A stretch of DNA of 64,000 nt from JAVVHH01 sp965276815. Lineage in GTDB: Bacteria; Pseudomonadota; Alphaproteobacteria; Acetobacterales; Acetobacteraceae. Positions within the stretch are counted from its first letter, which is position 1. Each line of letters begins with the position of its first letter. Made by a program: the position numbers and the translations under genes. The notes below the pieces were generated by a model. The model had not been told where the DNA came from, made no database searches, and saw only the letters and a list, made by a program, of their open reading frames with translations. Below are positions 24,547-33,325 of this stretch, piece after piece. The stretch covers positions 1 through 64,000 of the forward strand of contig CBDIBE010000004.1 in the NCBI GenBank assembly GCA_965276815.1. The letters are read 5' to 3'.

Positions 24547-25224
24547 GTGCGCGCCTATATCGCCGGAGCCAAGCAGGTTTTGCCCGACACTTTCGCGGGC
24601 TTCTTCGACCCGACGAAAAGCGCGGTCGTCTCCATCGACCTGCATCGCGGCCACCTCGAGGACTCGCCCGACTGCCCCTGCCCGGCGCCGCGGGCGCGCG
24701 AGATCGTGGCCAGCGTCGACGCGTTCCACGACAGCGCCCGCGCGCTCCGCGTCCCGGTCATCCACGTCCGCAGCGTGCTCCGCCGCGGCGGCGTCGATGA
24801 CATCAACGGCACGCAGAAATCGGCCTGGAGGCTGGTCTTTCCCCTGCATGTCGGCGCGATCGGCAATGCCGACGAGCACGCCATCGAGGGCACGCGCTGG
24901 AACGAGTTCGTCACCCGCGTCGACGACAGCGACCTGATCGTGCAAACAAAGAAGCGGCTGACCGCCTTCTACCCGAGCGACCTCGATTTTTTGTTGCGCA
25001 ATCTCGGCGTGACCGCAGTCACGCTGAACGGCTGCCTCACCGATTGCTGCGTGCTCAACACCGCGTTCGACGCCGCCAATCTCGGCTACCGTGTCACGGT
25101 GCTGAAGGATCTCGTCCGCGGCTCGATGCCCGAGCTCGAGGAGGCCGCGCTCCGGATCGTCGCGCTGCACACCGGCGTGGTGGCCGATTCCGCGGACTTG
25201 CTTGACGCTTGGCGCTCACACTGA
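24547..25224 (+). CDS. isochorismatase-like cysteine amidohydrolase
   Basis: 225 residues from a GTG. The catalytic residues are visible: Asp in AVVSIDLHRGHLED, Lys in VQTKKRLTAFYPSDLD, and the nucleophile in LTDCCVLNTAFDAA. This is the fold of N-carbamoylsarcosine amidase, maleamate amidohydrolase and ureidoacrylate amidohydrolase, which release ammonia from linear amides. It starts 4 bp after CoxG. Its likely role is the last deamination after ring opening; the substrate is unknown. Confidence 0.85.
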   Translation: MRAYIAGAKQVLPDTFAGFFDPTKSAVVSIDLHRGHLEDSPDCPCPAPRAREIVASVDAFHDSARALRVPVIHVRSVLRRGGVDDINGTQKSAWRLVFPLHVGAIGNADEHAIEGTRWNEFVTRVDDSDLIVQTKKRLTAFYPSDLDFLLRNLGVTAVTLNGCLTDCCVLNTAFDAANLGYRVTVLKDLVRGSMPELEEAALRIVALHTGVVADSADLLDAWRSH

Positions 25225-25235
25225 GGAGAACGGAC

Positions 25236-26306
25236 TTGCCCAGGATCGCATGGCTTGCCGGCGCAGCACTGATCGCCGCCATCCCGGCTTACGCCCAAAC
25301 GCCGGTAAAGGTGGCCTTCATCATCACCGATCCGCTCGCCGGGTCGGCCTGGACGCAGGCCTGGGAGAGCGCGCGCAAGCAGGTCGCCGACACGCTGCAT
25401 GTGCCGACGACGAGCGTCGGCCCGGCGCCGGAGAACAACCAGGTCGCCGTCCAGGCGAACGATTTGATCAAGCAGGGCTACAACGTCATCATCGCCGAGG
25501 ATTTCGCTTACCAGCCCTTCCTGCACACGGTGGCCCAAGCGCACCCGCAAACCAAGTTCATCGCCATCGGCCCAAATATCGAGCCGCATCTGGACAATGT
25601 TTCCACCGTCTATGGCAATCTCTGGCAGGTCCGCTACGCCGAGGGCGTGCTGGCCGGGCTGATGACGAAGACCAACAAGCTGGGCTTCGTCACCGCGCAC
25701 ACGATCCCCTCGGTGGTCGCCGGCATCAACGGGTTCGAGCTCGGCGCGCGGTCGGTGAACCCGAAGGCCGAGACGATCGTGATCGCGACCAATGAGTGGT
25801 ACGCGCCGGCGGCCAGCACGCGGGCGGCGCAGACGCTGGCGGCGCGCGGTGCGGACGTGATCGCGCAGCACGAGGACGATACCGGGGCCACGCTGGGCGC
25901 CAAGGCGGCCAAGGTGTGGAGCATGGGGTCGGAGGCCGACACGCATGCGGCGGCGCCGGCGACCTATCTGTCCGGGTCCGTCTACAATTGGGGGGATTAC
26001 CTGGTCGGCAAGATTCGCTCGGTGCAGGACGGAAGCTGGAAGGCGGACGATTATTCTGGGGATCTGAAATCCGGGCTGGTAGCGCTCGGGCCGATCGCTG
26101 CAGCGGTGCCGGCCGACGTGAAGGCGAAGCTCGAGCAGGTGGTGGCCGGGCTCAAGGATGGCAGCATCCAGGTGTTCAAGGGGCCGATCCGCACCAATGA
26201 CGGCAAGGAGATGGTGCCGGCCGGGCAGACGCTGGAGGATGCGGGCCAGATCTACGCCAAGCAGACCGGCTTCGTGGAAGGGATCGTCGGCAACATCAAA
26301 GGCTAG
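25236..26306 (+). CDS. BMP family ABC transporter substrate-binding protein
   Basis: 356 residues. A signal peptide MPRIAWLAGAALIAAIPAYA is cleaved before QTPVKVAF. The mature protein matches the BMP/Med family (PVKVAFIITDPLAGSAWTQ; YNVIIAEDFAYQPF), which binds nucleosides, purines or related small molecules in the periplasm. The TTG at 25236 was chosen because AGGAG lies seven bases upstream and it gives a clean signal peptide. An upstream TTG at 25209 is in frame. The ATPase and two permeases follow. Confidence 0.9.
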   Translation: MPRIAWLAGAALIAAIPAYAQTPVKVAFIITDPLAGSAWTQAWESARKQVADTLHVPTTSVGPAPENNQVAVQANDLIKQGYNVIIAEDFAYQPFLHTVAQAHPQTKFIAIGPNIEPHLDNVSTVYGNLWQVRYAEGVLAGLMTKTNKLGFVTAHTIPSVVAGINGFELGARSVNPKAETIVIATNEWYAPAASTRAAQTLAARGADVIAQHEDDTGATLGAKAAKVWSMGSEADTHAAAPATYLSGSVYNWGDYLVGKIRSVQDGSWKADDYSGDLKSGLVALGPIAAAVPADVKAKLEQVVAGLKDGSIQVFKGPIRTNDGKEMVPAGQTLEDAGQIYAKQTGFVEGIVGNIKG

Positions 26307-26310
26307 CGGA

Positions 26311-27774
26311 TTGGCCCGGGAAACGGCTTCGGTCGAGACACGAAGGGTCAGCAAGGCGTTCGGCGGCCGCCGAGCGAACGAGAACGTCGATTTTCGCGCC
26401 CACTCCGGCGAGATCCACGCGGTCCTGGGCGAGAACGGGGCGGGCAAGAGCACACTCGTCAGCATGCTGTCCGGCGTCTACCGGCCGGATAGCGGCGAGA
26501 TCCTGGTGCGCGGCGAAGCGGTGCAGTTTCGCTCGCCGCGCGACGCGTTGCGGGCGGGGATCGGGGTCGTCTACCAGGAATTCCGGCTGGTCGAGAACCT
26601 GACCGTGCTGGAGAACGTGCTGCTCGGCTCCGGCGAGCGCCCGTCGGCGAGCGTGCGGCGCCGGGTCGCCGACGTGGCACGGAGCGCCGGGTTCGAGCTG
26701 CCGCTTTCGGCACGCGTGAGCAGCCTGCCAATCGCGCAACGCCAGCAGGTCGAGATCGTCAAGCTGCTGTTCCGCGACTTGCACGTGCTGATCTTCGACG
26801 AACCGACCGCCGTGCTGGGCGAGGCGCAGGTGGGCGAGCTGTTCGCCGCACTCTCGGCACTGCGGGCACAGGGAAAGACCATCATCCTCATCACCCACCG
26901 GCTGCGCGAGGTGCGGATGCTCGCGGACCGGCTGACGATCCTGCGGGACGGCACGGTCCGAGTCCTCGATTCGCCGGTGGACGCGTTCACCGACCAGGAA
27001 TTGGCAGAGCAGATGGTGGGGGCCGATACCGAGGCGGCGCCGGTCCGCCTCGAGACCCGGCCGGGTGACGCCGTGCTCCGTCTCGCGGACGTGCATGTGC
27101 GGGCCGCCTCCGGCGCCGGGCTGCGCGGGGTCGATCTGGAGGTGCGCGAAGGCGAGATCGTCGGCGTGGCCGGCGTGCGCGGCAACGGGCAGCGCGAAGT
27201 GGCCGAAGTCGCGGCCGGGCTCATCACGCCGGATGTCGGGACGGTCGAGCGGCGGCTGGGGCCGGTCGGCTTCATTCCCGAGGACCGGCTGGGCATGGGG
27301 CTGTCCCGGCGCATGACCGTGGCGGAGAATTTGGCGCTGCGCTGCTATGCCACGGCACCCATTGGCCGGCCGTGGCACTTGTCCCGCACGGCGCTGCATG
27401 GCTGGGCCGCCGCGCATATCGACGCCTACGCGATTCCGTCGGCGCCGGACGCGCTGGTGACCCGGCTCTCCGGCGGCGGGCTGCAGCGCGTGGTGATCGC
27501 CCGCGAGCTGGACCGCAATGCACCGCTGATCGTCGCGGCGCAGCCGACGCGCGGGCTGGACATAAGGTCGGCAGAATTCGTGCGGCGGCGGCTGCTGGAC
27601 GCGGCGGGGCGCGGGGCGGCGGTGCTGTTGGTGTCGGAGGATCTGGATGAGCTGATCGCCGTCAGCTCGCGAATCCTGGTGTTCTACGAGGGTGCGGTGG
27701 TCGCTGCCGTGGCGCGCACCGCGTTCGACCGGCGGCGTCTCGGCGCGATGATGCTCGGCGCCGATGCGGCTTGA
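26311..27774 (+). CDS. ABC transporter ATP-binding protein (duplicated, BMP-type importer)
   Basis: 487 residues from a TTG at 26311, 4 bp after the binding-protein gene. The first nucleotide-binding domain has Walker A GENGAGKST, a Q loop in VVYQEF and Walker B HVLIFDEPTAVLG. The second has the degenerate P-loop GVAGVRGNGQREVAE and signature LSGGGLQRVVIA. This double-cassette layout is that of nucleoside and sugar importers of the RbsA/YufO type. Confidence 0.92.
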   Translation: MARETASVETRRVSKAFGGRRANENVDFRAHSGEIHAVLGENGAGKSTLVSMLSGVYRPDSGEILVRGEAVQFRSPRDALRAGIGVVYQEFRLVENLTVLENVLLGSGERPSASVRRRVADVARSAGFELPLSARVSSLPIAQRQQVEIVKLLFRDLHVLIFDEPTAVLGEAQVGELFAALSALRAQGKTIILITHRLREVRMLADRLTILRDGTVRVLDSPVDAFTDQELAEQMVGADTEAAPVRLETRPGDAVLRLADVHVRAASGAGLRGVDLEVREGEIVGVAGVRGNGQREVAEVAAGLITPDVGTVERRLGPVGFIPEDRLGMGLSRRMTVAENLALRCYATAPIGRPWHLSRTALHGWAAAHIDAYAIPSAPDALVTRLSGGGLQRVVIARELDRNAPLIVAAQPTRGLDIRSAEFVRRRLLDAAGRGAAVLLVSEDLDELIAVSSRILVFYEGAVVAAVARTAFDRRRLGAMMLGADAA

Positions 27775-28789
27775 GCGGCGGCTCGAACCGAGCCTGGCGG
27801 CGCGGATCGCGGTGCCGATCGTCTCCGTGCTGGCCGGGTTGCTGGCGGGGGCGCTGGTGATCGAGGCCGGCGGCAACAATGCGGTGGACGCATACAGCAC
27901 GATGTTCGCCGCCTCGGTCGGCTCGGAGGGCGGCTGGCAGGCGACGCTGACCCAGGCGGCGCCGCTGATCCTCACCGCGCTGGCGGTCGCGATCCCGGCG
28001 CGGATGGGCTTGTGGAACATCGGCGGCGAGGGTCAGCTCACCATCGGCGCGACCGCGGCGACGGGGATCGGGCTGTTCGTCGACCTGCCGGGCGTGCTGC
28101 TGCCGATGGCGATGGCGCTGGGGGCGATGGCGGCGGCGGGAGCCTGGGCGCTAATTGCTGCGGTGCCGCGGGCGCTGTTCGGGCTAAACGAGATCATCGT
28201 TACCCTGTTCCTCAACTACATTGCCATCCAGTTCATGACCTACCTGGTCAACGGCCCTTGGGGCGACCGGAGCGCCATCGGTTTCGCCTTCACGCCGCCG
28301 ATCCCCGAGCGGGCGGGACTGCAAGGTGGCGTGCTGATCGCGGTCGCGGTGGCACTCGCGGCCGCCTGGATCGCCAATCGGACGCCGCTGGGGCTTACCA
28401 TCCGTCTGGTCGGCGTGGGCACCCGGCTGCCGGAATATCTGCAGCTCGGGGTACGGCGGTTGATCGTGGCCGGGCTGGGGGCGAGCGGGGCGATTGCCGG
28501 GCTCGCCGGCGCGATCCAGGTGATGGGAGTGACCCAGCGGCTCGAGCCCGGGATTTCGAGCAATTACGGCTATAGCGGCATCCTGGTCGCCTTCCTCGCC
28601 GCCGGCAGCGTGCTTGGGGTTGTGCTGGGCGCGCTGGTTTACGGCGCGCTCATCGTCGGCGGCCTGGCGTTGCAAGGCATCGGCGTGCCGTTCGACGTGT
28701 CGCTGGTGGTGCAGGCGCTGATCATCCTGTTCCTGCTCAGCGGCCAGGCCGCGCTGCGCTACCGAATCCGCCTCGGCCTGCCCGCGTGA
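27764..28789 (+). CDS. ABC transporter permease, first subunit
   Basis: 341 residues with eight or more hydrophobic segments. The branched-chain/BMP-type permease motif is GLWNIGGEGQLTIGA, and LFLNYIAIQFMTYLVNGPW is the loop typical of the YufP/NupB group. It overlaps the ATPase gene by 11 bp. With the second permease it forms the membrane channel. Confidence 0.92.
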   Translation: MRLERRLEPSLAARIAVPIVSVLAGLLAGALVIEAGGNNAVDAYSTMFAASVGSEGGWQATLTQAAPLILTALAVAIPARMGLWNIGGEGQLTIGATAATGIGLFVDLPGVLLPMAMALGAMAAAGAWALIAAVPRALFGLNEIIVTLFLNYIAIQFMTYLVNGPWGDRSAIGFAFTPPIPERAGLQGGVLIAVAVALAAAWIANRTPLGLTIRLVGVGTRLPEYLQLGVRRLIVAGLGASGAIAGLAGAIQVMGVTQRLEPGISSNYGYSGILVAFLAAGSVLGVVLGALVYGALIVGGLALQGIGVPFDVSLVVQALIILFLLSGQAALRYRIRLGLPA

Positions 28790-29718
28790 GCCCGTTTTGG
28801 ACCGATACGCTGCACCAGGCGGTGATCGCGGCGGTGCCGCTGGCGATCGCCGGCCTCGGTGAGCTGCTGGCAGAGACGGCCGGGGTGATCAACCTTGGTG
28901 TCGAGGGGATGATGCTGATCGGCGCCGTCAGCGGCTATGGCGCCGCGGTCGGCACCGGCGATCTGTGGCTGGCGCTGCTCGCCGGGGCCGCGGCCGGGGC
29001 GGCGTTCGGCGTGCTGCACGCGTTCCTGACCGTCACCCTGCGGATCAACCAGATCGCGGTCGGGCTGACGCTGGTGTTCCTCGGGACAGGCCTCTCCGGC
29101 TATGCCGGCCAGGCGATCGCCGGGGCGCCGGTCATCGAGTCATTCACGACGGTCGCCATACCAGGTCTGGCCGGGCTGCCGATCATCGGGCCGATCCTGT
29201 TCGAGCAGGATGTCGTCGCCTACGCCACCGTCCTGTTCGGCATCCTGGTCTGGGCGATGCTGCGCCACACCGCGCGTGGCCTCAACCTCCGCGCCGTCGG
29301 CGAAGACCCGGCGACTGCAGACACTGCGGGCGTCCCGGTCAGCCTCTACCGCTACGCCGCCGTGATCGCCGGCGGCGCGCTGGCCGGCGTCGCGGGGGCC
29401 TATTTTGCGCTAGCGGTCGCGCATGCCTGGGCCGAGCAGATCACCGGCGGCCGCGGCTGGATCGCCCTGGCCGTCGTGATCGCCGCCAATTGGCGCCCGC
29501 TGCGGCTGATCCTGTTCGCGCTGTTATTTGGGGTGGTGGACAGCCTCAACTTCGCCATCCAGGCGATCGGCTCGGACTTCCCCAGCTCGATCCTGCAAAT
29601 GCTGCCCTACGTGTTCACATTGCTCGTCCTAGCGCTGAGCGTGATTCTTCGCCGCGGGGCTGTGGGCCTAGGGCCGATGGCGCTCGGCCACCCGTACGAC
29701 CGCGAGGAGCGGATCTAG
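28786..29718 (+). CDS. ABC transporter permease, second subunit
   Basis: 310 residues with multiple membrane segments. GVINLGVEGMMLIGAVSGYG is the conserved motif of the YufQ/NupC-type partner. The GTG start overlaps the previous stop (GTGA). It is the last gene of the plus-strand catabolic arm; a 9-bp hairpin follows after about 15 bp. Confidence 0.92.
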   Translation: MSPFWTDTLHQAVIAAVPLAIAGLGELLAETAGVINLGVEGMMLIGAVSGYGAAVGTGDLWLALLAGAAAGAAFGVLHAFLTVTLRINQIAVGLTLVFLGTGLSGYAGQAIAGAPVIESFTTVAIPGLAGLPIIGPILFEQDVVAYATVLFGILVWAMLRHTARGLNLRAVGEDPATADTAGVPVSLYRYAAVIAGGALAGVAGAYFALAVAHAWAEQITGGRGWIALAVVIAANWRPLRLILFALLFGVVDSLNFAIQAIGSDFPSSILQMLPYVFTLLVLALSVILRRGAVGLGPMALGHPYDREERI

Positions 29719-29734
29719 CGGACCCTTACCCTAA

Positions 29735-29757
29735 CCCTCTCCCAAAGGGAGAGGGAG
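29735..29757. repeat. dispersed palindrome (CTCCC-N4-GGAGAGGGAG), possible terminator
   Basis: CCCTCTCCC (29735-29743) and GGGAGAGGG (29747-29755) form a perfect nine-bp stem with an AAA loop, between the convergent permease and cold-shock genes. It belongs to the repeat family also at 5610 and 46642. It could act as a bidirectional terminator although no T tract follows. Confidence 0.65.
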
Positions 29758-29774
29758 AAGGCAGCGAACTTGTG

Positions 29775-29978
29775 TTAGCTGAGCTTGAGGTTCGCCGCAG
29801 CCTGCTTGCCGCGCTCGGCGACCACCTCATAGGAGACCTTTTGGCCTTCATTGAGCTGGGTGAGCCCGGCAGCCTGGACGGCGGTGATGTGGACGAAGAC
29901 GTCCTTGCTGCCGTCCTGCGGCTGGATGAAGCCAAAACCCTTGTCCGGGTTGAACCACTTAACAGTGCCGATTGCCAT
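29775..29978 (-). CDS. cold-shock domain protein (CspA family)
   Basis: 67 residues forming a single cold-shock domain. RNP1 is KGFGFIQP and RNP2 is VFVHITAV; the N-terminus MAIGTVKWFNPD is typical. It binds single-stranded RNA and DNA as an RNA chaperone. AGAAG directly precedes the ATG. The upstream leader on this strand contains a seven-bp hairpin (30004-30020), as is common for csp mRNAs. Confidence 0.97.
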   Translation of the reverse strand: MAIGTVKWFNPDKGFGFIQPQDGSKDVFVHITAVQAAGLTQLNEGQKVSYEVVAERGKQAAANLKLS

Positions 29979-30164
29979 CTTCTTTTGCTTCCGTGTCGTA
30001 GCAGCGCCTGACGCAGGCGCCGCGGGGGTAGTAGTTAGGGGGTTTTCTTACTCGCGCCGGCATCGCCACCCCCGGTAAAGGGAGCGGGATCAAGCGTCCT
30101 TAGCTTGAGGCGAGCCTAAACTGTGCGCGTGGCGACCCTTCTCCGTCGCCTAAGCCATAACATA

Positions 30165-30240
30165 TGGTGGAGCCGAGGGGAATCGAACCCCTGACCTCCT
30201 GAATGCCATTCAGGCGCTCTCCCAACTGAGCTACGGCCCC
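30165..30240 (-). tRNA. tRNA-Ala (GGC anticodon)
   Basis: The minus-strand gene begins GGGGCCG and ends CGGCTCC-A-CCA. The anticodon loop ATGGCAT gives GGC, and the T arm is AGGGGTTCGATTCCCCT. It is 76 nt with encoded CCA. Confidence 0.97.
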
Positions 30241-30292
30241 TAGGCTTGGGAAGGCGGCGATATAGACTGCCGCGGCGCCCCCGGCAATCCCT

Positions 30293-30976
30293 CTACTCGG
30301 CCGCATGCTCGGGGATCGGCGCGTCAGCCTTCAGCCCGGGCGCGACCTTGAACTCCGCTTCCGTCTTCAAGCGCAACTCCTCGACTGTTACGCCCGGCGC
30401 CGCCTCGATCAGCGTCAGCCCGTCCTGCCCGGGGTTATCGACCGCGAGCACGCAGAGATCGGTCACGATCAGGCTCACCACGCCCGCGCCAGTCAAGGGC
30501 AGGTTGCAGCGCTTGAGGATCTTCGGCGCGCCCTTGGCGGTATGTTCCATGAGCACGACGCATTTCGGCACGCCGGCCACCAGATCCATGGCGCCGCCCA
30601 TGCCCTTGACCATCTTGCCGGGCACCATCCAATTCGCGAGGTCGCCGTTCTCAGCCACTTGCAGCGCGCCGAGGATGCTGACGGCAATATGCCCGCCGCG
30701 GATCATCGCAAAGCTCTGGGCACTGTCAAAAATGCTGGTGGTCGGCAGCAGGGTCACCGTCTGCTTGCCGGCGTTGATCAGGTCCGGGTCTTCCTCGCCC
30801 TCATAGGGGAACGGGCCGATGCCGAGCATGCCGTTCTCGCTCTGCAACTGCACGCTGATGCCGGGCGGGATGTGGTTGGCCACCAGGGTGGGGATGCCGA
30901 TCCCGAGATTGACATACATGCCGTCCTCGAGTTCGCGGGCGGCGCGGGCAGCCATTTGGTCGCGGGTCCAGGCCAT
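30293..30976 (-). CDS. scoB: 3-oxoacid CoA-transferase subunit B
   Basis: 227 residues. The catalytic Glu motif is SENGMLGIGPFPYEG, and GIGIPTLVANHIPPG is a family motif. Together with subunit A it moves CoA between succinyl-CoA and an oxoacid such as acetoacetate. Subunit A lies upstream on the same strand with a gap of about 110 bp, longer than usual for this pair. In this window it is the only visible enzyme that could interconvert succinyl-CoA and succinate. Confidence 0.92.
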   Translation of the reverse strand: MAWTRDQMAARAARELEDGMYVNLGIGIPTLVANHIPPGISVQLQSENGMLGIGPFPYEGEEDPDLINAGKQTVTLLPTTSIFDSAQSFAMIRGGHIAVSILGALQVAENGDLANWMVPGKMVKGMGGAMDLVAGVPKCVVLMEHTAKGAPKILKRCNLPLTGAGVVSLIVTDLCVLAVDNPGQDGLTLIEAAPGVTVEELRLKTEAEFKVAPGLKADAPIPEHAAE

Positions 30977-31087
30977 GATTTCCTCCTAAAGCGGGATGAC
31001 CGTAGGCGTTATCGCCGAAGGTCTGAATCCCGCGTGGAAATAGAAGCGTAGAGCGAGATGAGTGAGCGAAAGCGAACTCATGACGCT

Positions 31088-31837
31088 CTATGCCGGCAGG
31101 GGATCGGTGCCGGCGGCGGCAGGGACCGCGGCTTCGGCACGCTTGCGGGTCGTCCGTTGCTCGATGCGCTTGTCCGGATTTGGAACGTGCACCAGCCGTT
31201 TGACGAAGATGCCCGGGGTGACGACGTGGTCGGGATCGATCTCGCCGGGCTGCACGAGATGCTCGACTTCGACGACCGTGACTTTCGCCGCTGTGGCCAT
31301 GTTCGGGTTGAAGTTGCGCGCCGTCCGCCGGTAGACGAGGTTGCCCTCGGTATCGGCTTTCCAGGCGTGGACGATCGCCAGGTCGGCGAAGATGCCGCGC
31401 TCCATGACGTAGCGATGGCCGTCGAACTCGCGCTCCTCCTTGCCCTCGGCGATCTTGGTGCCGACGCCGGTGCGGGTGAAGAAGGCCGGAATGCCGGCGC
31501 CGCCGGCGCGGATGCGCTCGGCCAGCGTGCCCTGCGGGTTGAACTCGATCTCCAGCTCACCGGCCAGGTACTGCTTCATGAAAGTGGCGTTCTCGCCGAC
31601 ATAGGAGCTGATCATCTTCTTGACCTGCCGCGTCTGCAGCAGGACGCCGAGGCCTGCATCGTCGATGCCGGCATTGTTGGACACGATGGTCAGGTCTTTC
31701 ACGCCGCTGTCGCGGATCGCCTCGATCAATTCGGCCGGGATGCCGCATAGGCCGAACCCGCCCGCCATGATGAGCATCCCGTCATGCAGCAACCCGGCCA
31801 GCGCCGCCTTGGCATCAGGATACACTTTATTTGCCAT
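31088..31837 (-). CDS. scoA: 3-oxoacid CoA-transferase subunit A
   Basis: 249 residues. The CoA-transferase family I signature GGFGLCGIPAELIEAI is present, and NAGIDDAGLGVLL follows. The ATG at 31837 was chosen because GGAGGAAACC precedes it; the frame is open a little further upstream. The C-terminal tail after residue 225 (RTTRKRAEAAVPAAAG) is low complexity. maf lies just upstream on the same strand. Confidence 0.92.
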   Translation of the reverse strand: MANKVYPDAKAALAGLLHDGMLIMAGGFGLCGIPAELIEAIRDSGVKDLTIVSNNAGIDDAGLGVLLQTRQVKKMISSYVGENATFMKQYLAGELEIEFNPQGTLAERIRAGGAGIPAFFTRTGVGTKIAEGKEEREFDGHRYVMERGIFADLAIVHAWKADTEGNLVYRRTARNFNPNMATAAKVTVVEVEHLVQPGEIDPDHVVTPGIFVKRLVHVPNPDKRIEQRTTRKRAEAAVPAAAGTDPLPA

Positions 31838-31853
31838 TGCCGGTTTCCTCCGT

Positions 31854-32459
31854 TCAGGCCGCCAGGACTCCATGCTGGCGCAAAAACCCGAGCAGCGACA
31901 ACAGGGGAAGGCCCACTATCGCCGCCTGCTCGCCGATCACTTCGTCGAATAGATGTATCCCAAGCCCTTCGAGCCGGTAAGCGCCGACGCTGGAGAGGAT
32001 CGCGTCGCCCTCCGCGTCCAGGTAGTTGTCCAGGAAGGCATCGCTGAACGGGCGCATCCGCAGGCGAGGCTGCGCGACATGCCGCCAGATCTCCTGTCCA
32101 CCACGATAGCACACGACGGCGGTGACGAGCGTATGGGACCGCCCGCGCAGCACGCCGAGCTGGGCGCGGGCGGCGGCGCGATTGGACGGCTTGTCGAACC
32201 AGTCGCCGTCGCAGATGAGGAGTTGATCCGCGCCGATCACGACCGGGTCCGGATCGCGCACCCGTGTGGCTTTCAGCCCTGCCAGGGTGAGCGCCGTCTC
32301 GGCCGGGTCAGCGCCCTCGGCGCGCATCGACGCTTTGATCGAGGCTTCGTCCACCCGGGCCGGCCGGATGTCGAATCGCAGCCCGCAAGAAGCCAAAACG
32401 GCAGCGCGCGCCGGCGATTGGCTGGCCAGGATCAAGGCCGGCGACGCTGCCTGGATCAC
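31854..32459 (-). CDS. maf: Maf-family nucleotide pyrophosphatase
   Basis: 201 residues. The opening LILASQSPARAAVLASCGL corresponds to the SxSPRR substrate motif. The catalytic Asp is in VVIGADQLLICDG. Maf proteins hydrolyse non-canonical nucleoside triphosphates. It overlaps the upstream ppsR gene (ATGA). ppsR-maf is the conserved left flank of the replication origin in Caulobacter. Confidence 0.93.
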   Translation of the reverse strand: MIQAASPALILASQSPARAAVLASCGLRFDIRPARVDEASIKASMRAEGADPAETALTLAGLKATRVRDPDPVVIGADQLLICDGDWFDKPSNRAAARAQLGVLRGRSHTLVTAVVCYRGGQEIWRHVAQPRLRMRPFSDAFLDNYLDAEGDAILSSVGAYRLEGLGIHLFDEVIGEQAAIVGLPLLSLLGFLRQHGVLAA

Positions 32460-33325
32460 CGGGCCGCCGCTTGCTGCGCGCGGCGCTTGCGCTCGTGCCA
32501 GGCCTCCATGAGCTGGATCACCGTCGCCGCCGTCTCTTCGATCGAGCGGCGCGTGACGTCGATCACCGGCCAGCCGCGGCGGTTGCAGAGCCGCCTCGCC
32601 CAGACCAGTTCGGCCTTGACCACCTCGACGTCCACATAATCGGTGTTGCTCGTCCGCACCCGCCCGGCATCGTCGCCGCTGGCGATCAGCTTCAACCGGT
32701 GCCGCCGGATTTCGATCAGTGCCAGCGGGTCGAGCGTCAGGCCGATCACCGGACTGCTCGGCTCCTCGAGCCCCGGCGGATCGGGTGTGCCCGGGACCAG
32801 CGGGACATTGGCCGCCTTGACCCCGCGGTTCGCGAGATAGAACGAAGTCGGCGTCTTGCTGCTGCGCGAGACGCCGACCAGAACCACATCGGCTTCCGGC
32901 AGCCCCGCCTGCGCCTGGCCATCATCATGCGCCAGCACGAAATGCATGGCGTCGATGCGGCGGAAATAGTCGGCGTCCAGCACATATTGCCGGCCCGGGC
33001 GGGATTGCGCCTGCTCGCCGATCCGCTCCTGCAGCAGGTTGAGCACCGGGTCGAGCACGTTCAGCACCGGCACCCCGAGGCGCAGGCAGGTGGTCTCCAG
33101 ATCGTTGCGCAGCCCCTTGTCGATCACGGTGGAGAGCACCGGGCCCGGATCGGCCTCGATGCCCTCCAATACCCGATGCAGCTGGAAGCGCGTCCGGATC
33201 AGGCTCCAGCGATGGTATTGGATGTTGACATGCTCGAATTGGGAGATGGTGGCGCGTGCGACGCTGTTGAGCGTTTCCCCCGTCGCGTCCGAGACCAGGT
33301 GCAGGTCGATGCGGTGCGGTTCCAT
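32456..33325 (-). CDS. ppsR: PEP synthase/PPDK regulatory protein (DUF299 kinase-phosphorylase)
   Basis: 289 residues. It begins MEPHRIDLHLVSDATGETLN, the family start. The nucleotide-binding loop is GVSRSSKTPTSFYLA (about residues 151-165). The family regulates phosphoenolpyruvate synthase or pyruvate phosphate dikinase by reversible phosphorylation. The ATG at 33325 was chosen from the family N-terminus; the frame is open further into the intergenic region. In Caulobacter and Rickettsia the homologue (RP001-like) flanks the origin opposite hemE, exactly as here. Confidence 0.94.
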   Translation of the reverse strand: MEPHRIDLHLVSDATGETLNSVARATISQFEHVNIQYHRWSLIRTRFQLHRVLEGIEADPGPVLSTVIDKGLRNDLETTCLRLGVPVLNVLDPVLNLLQERIGEQAQSRPGRQYVLDADYFRRIDAMHFVLAHDDGQAQAGLPEADVVLVGVSRSSKTPTSFYLANRGVKAANVPLVPGTPDPPGLEEPSSPVIGLTLDPLALIEIRRHRLKLIASGDDAGRVRTSNTDYVDVEVVKAELVWARRLCNRRGWPVIDVTRRSIEETAATVIQLMEAWHERKRRAQQAAAR

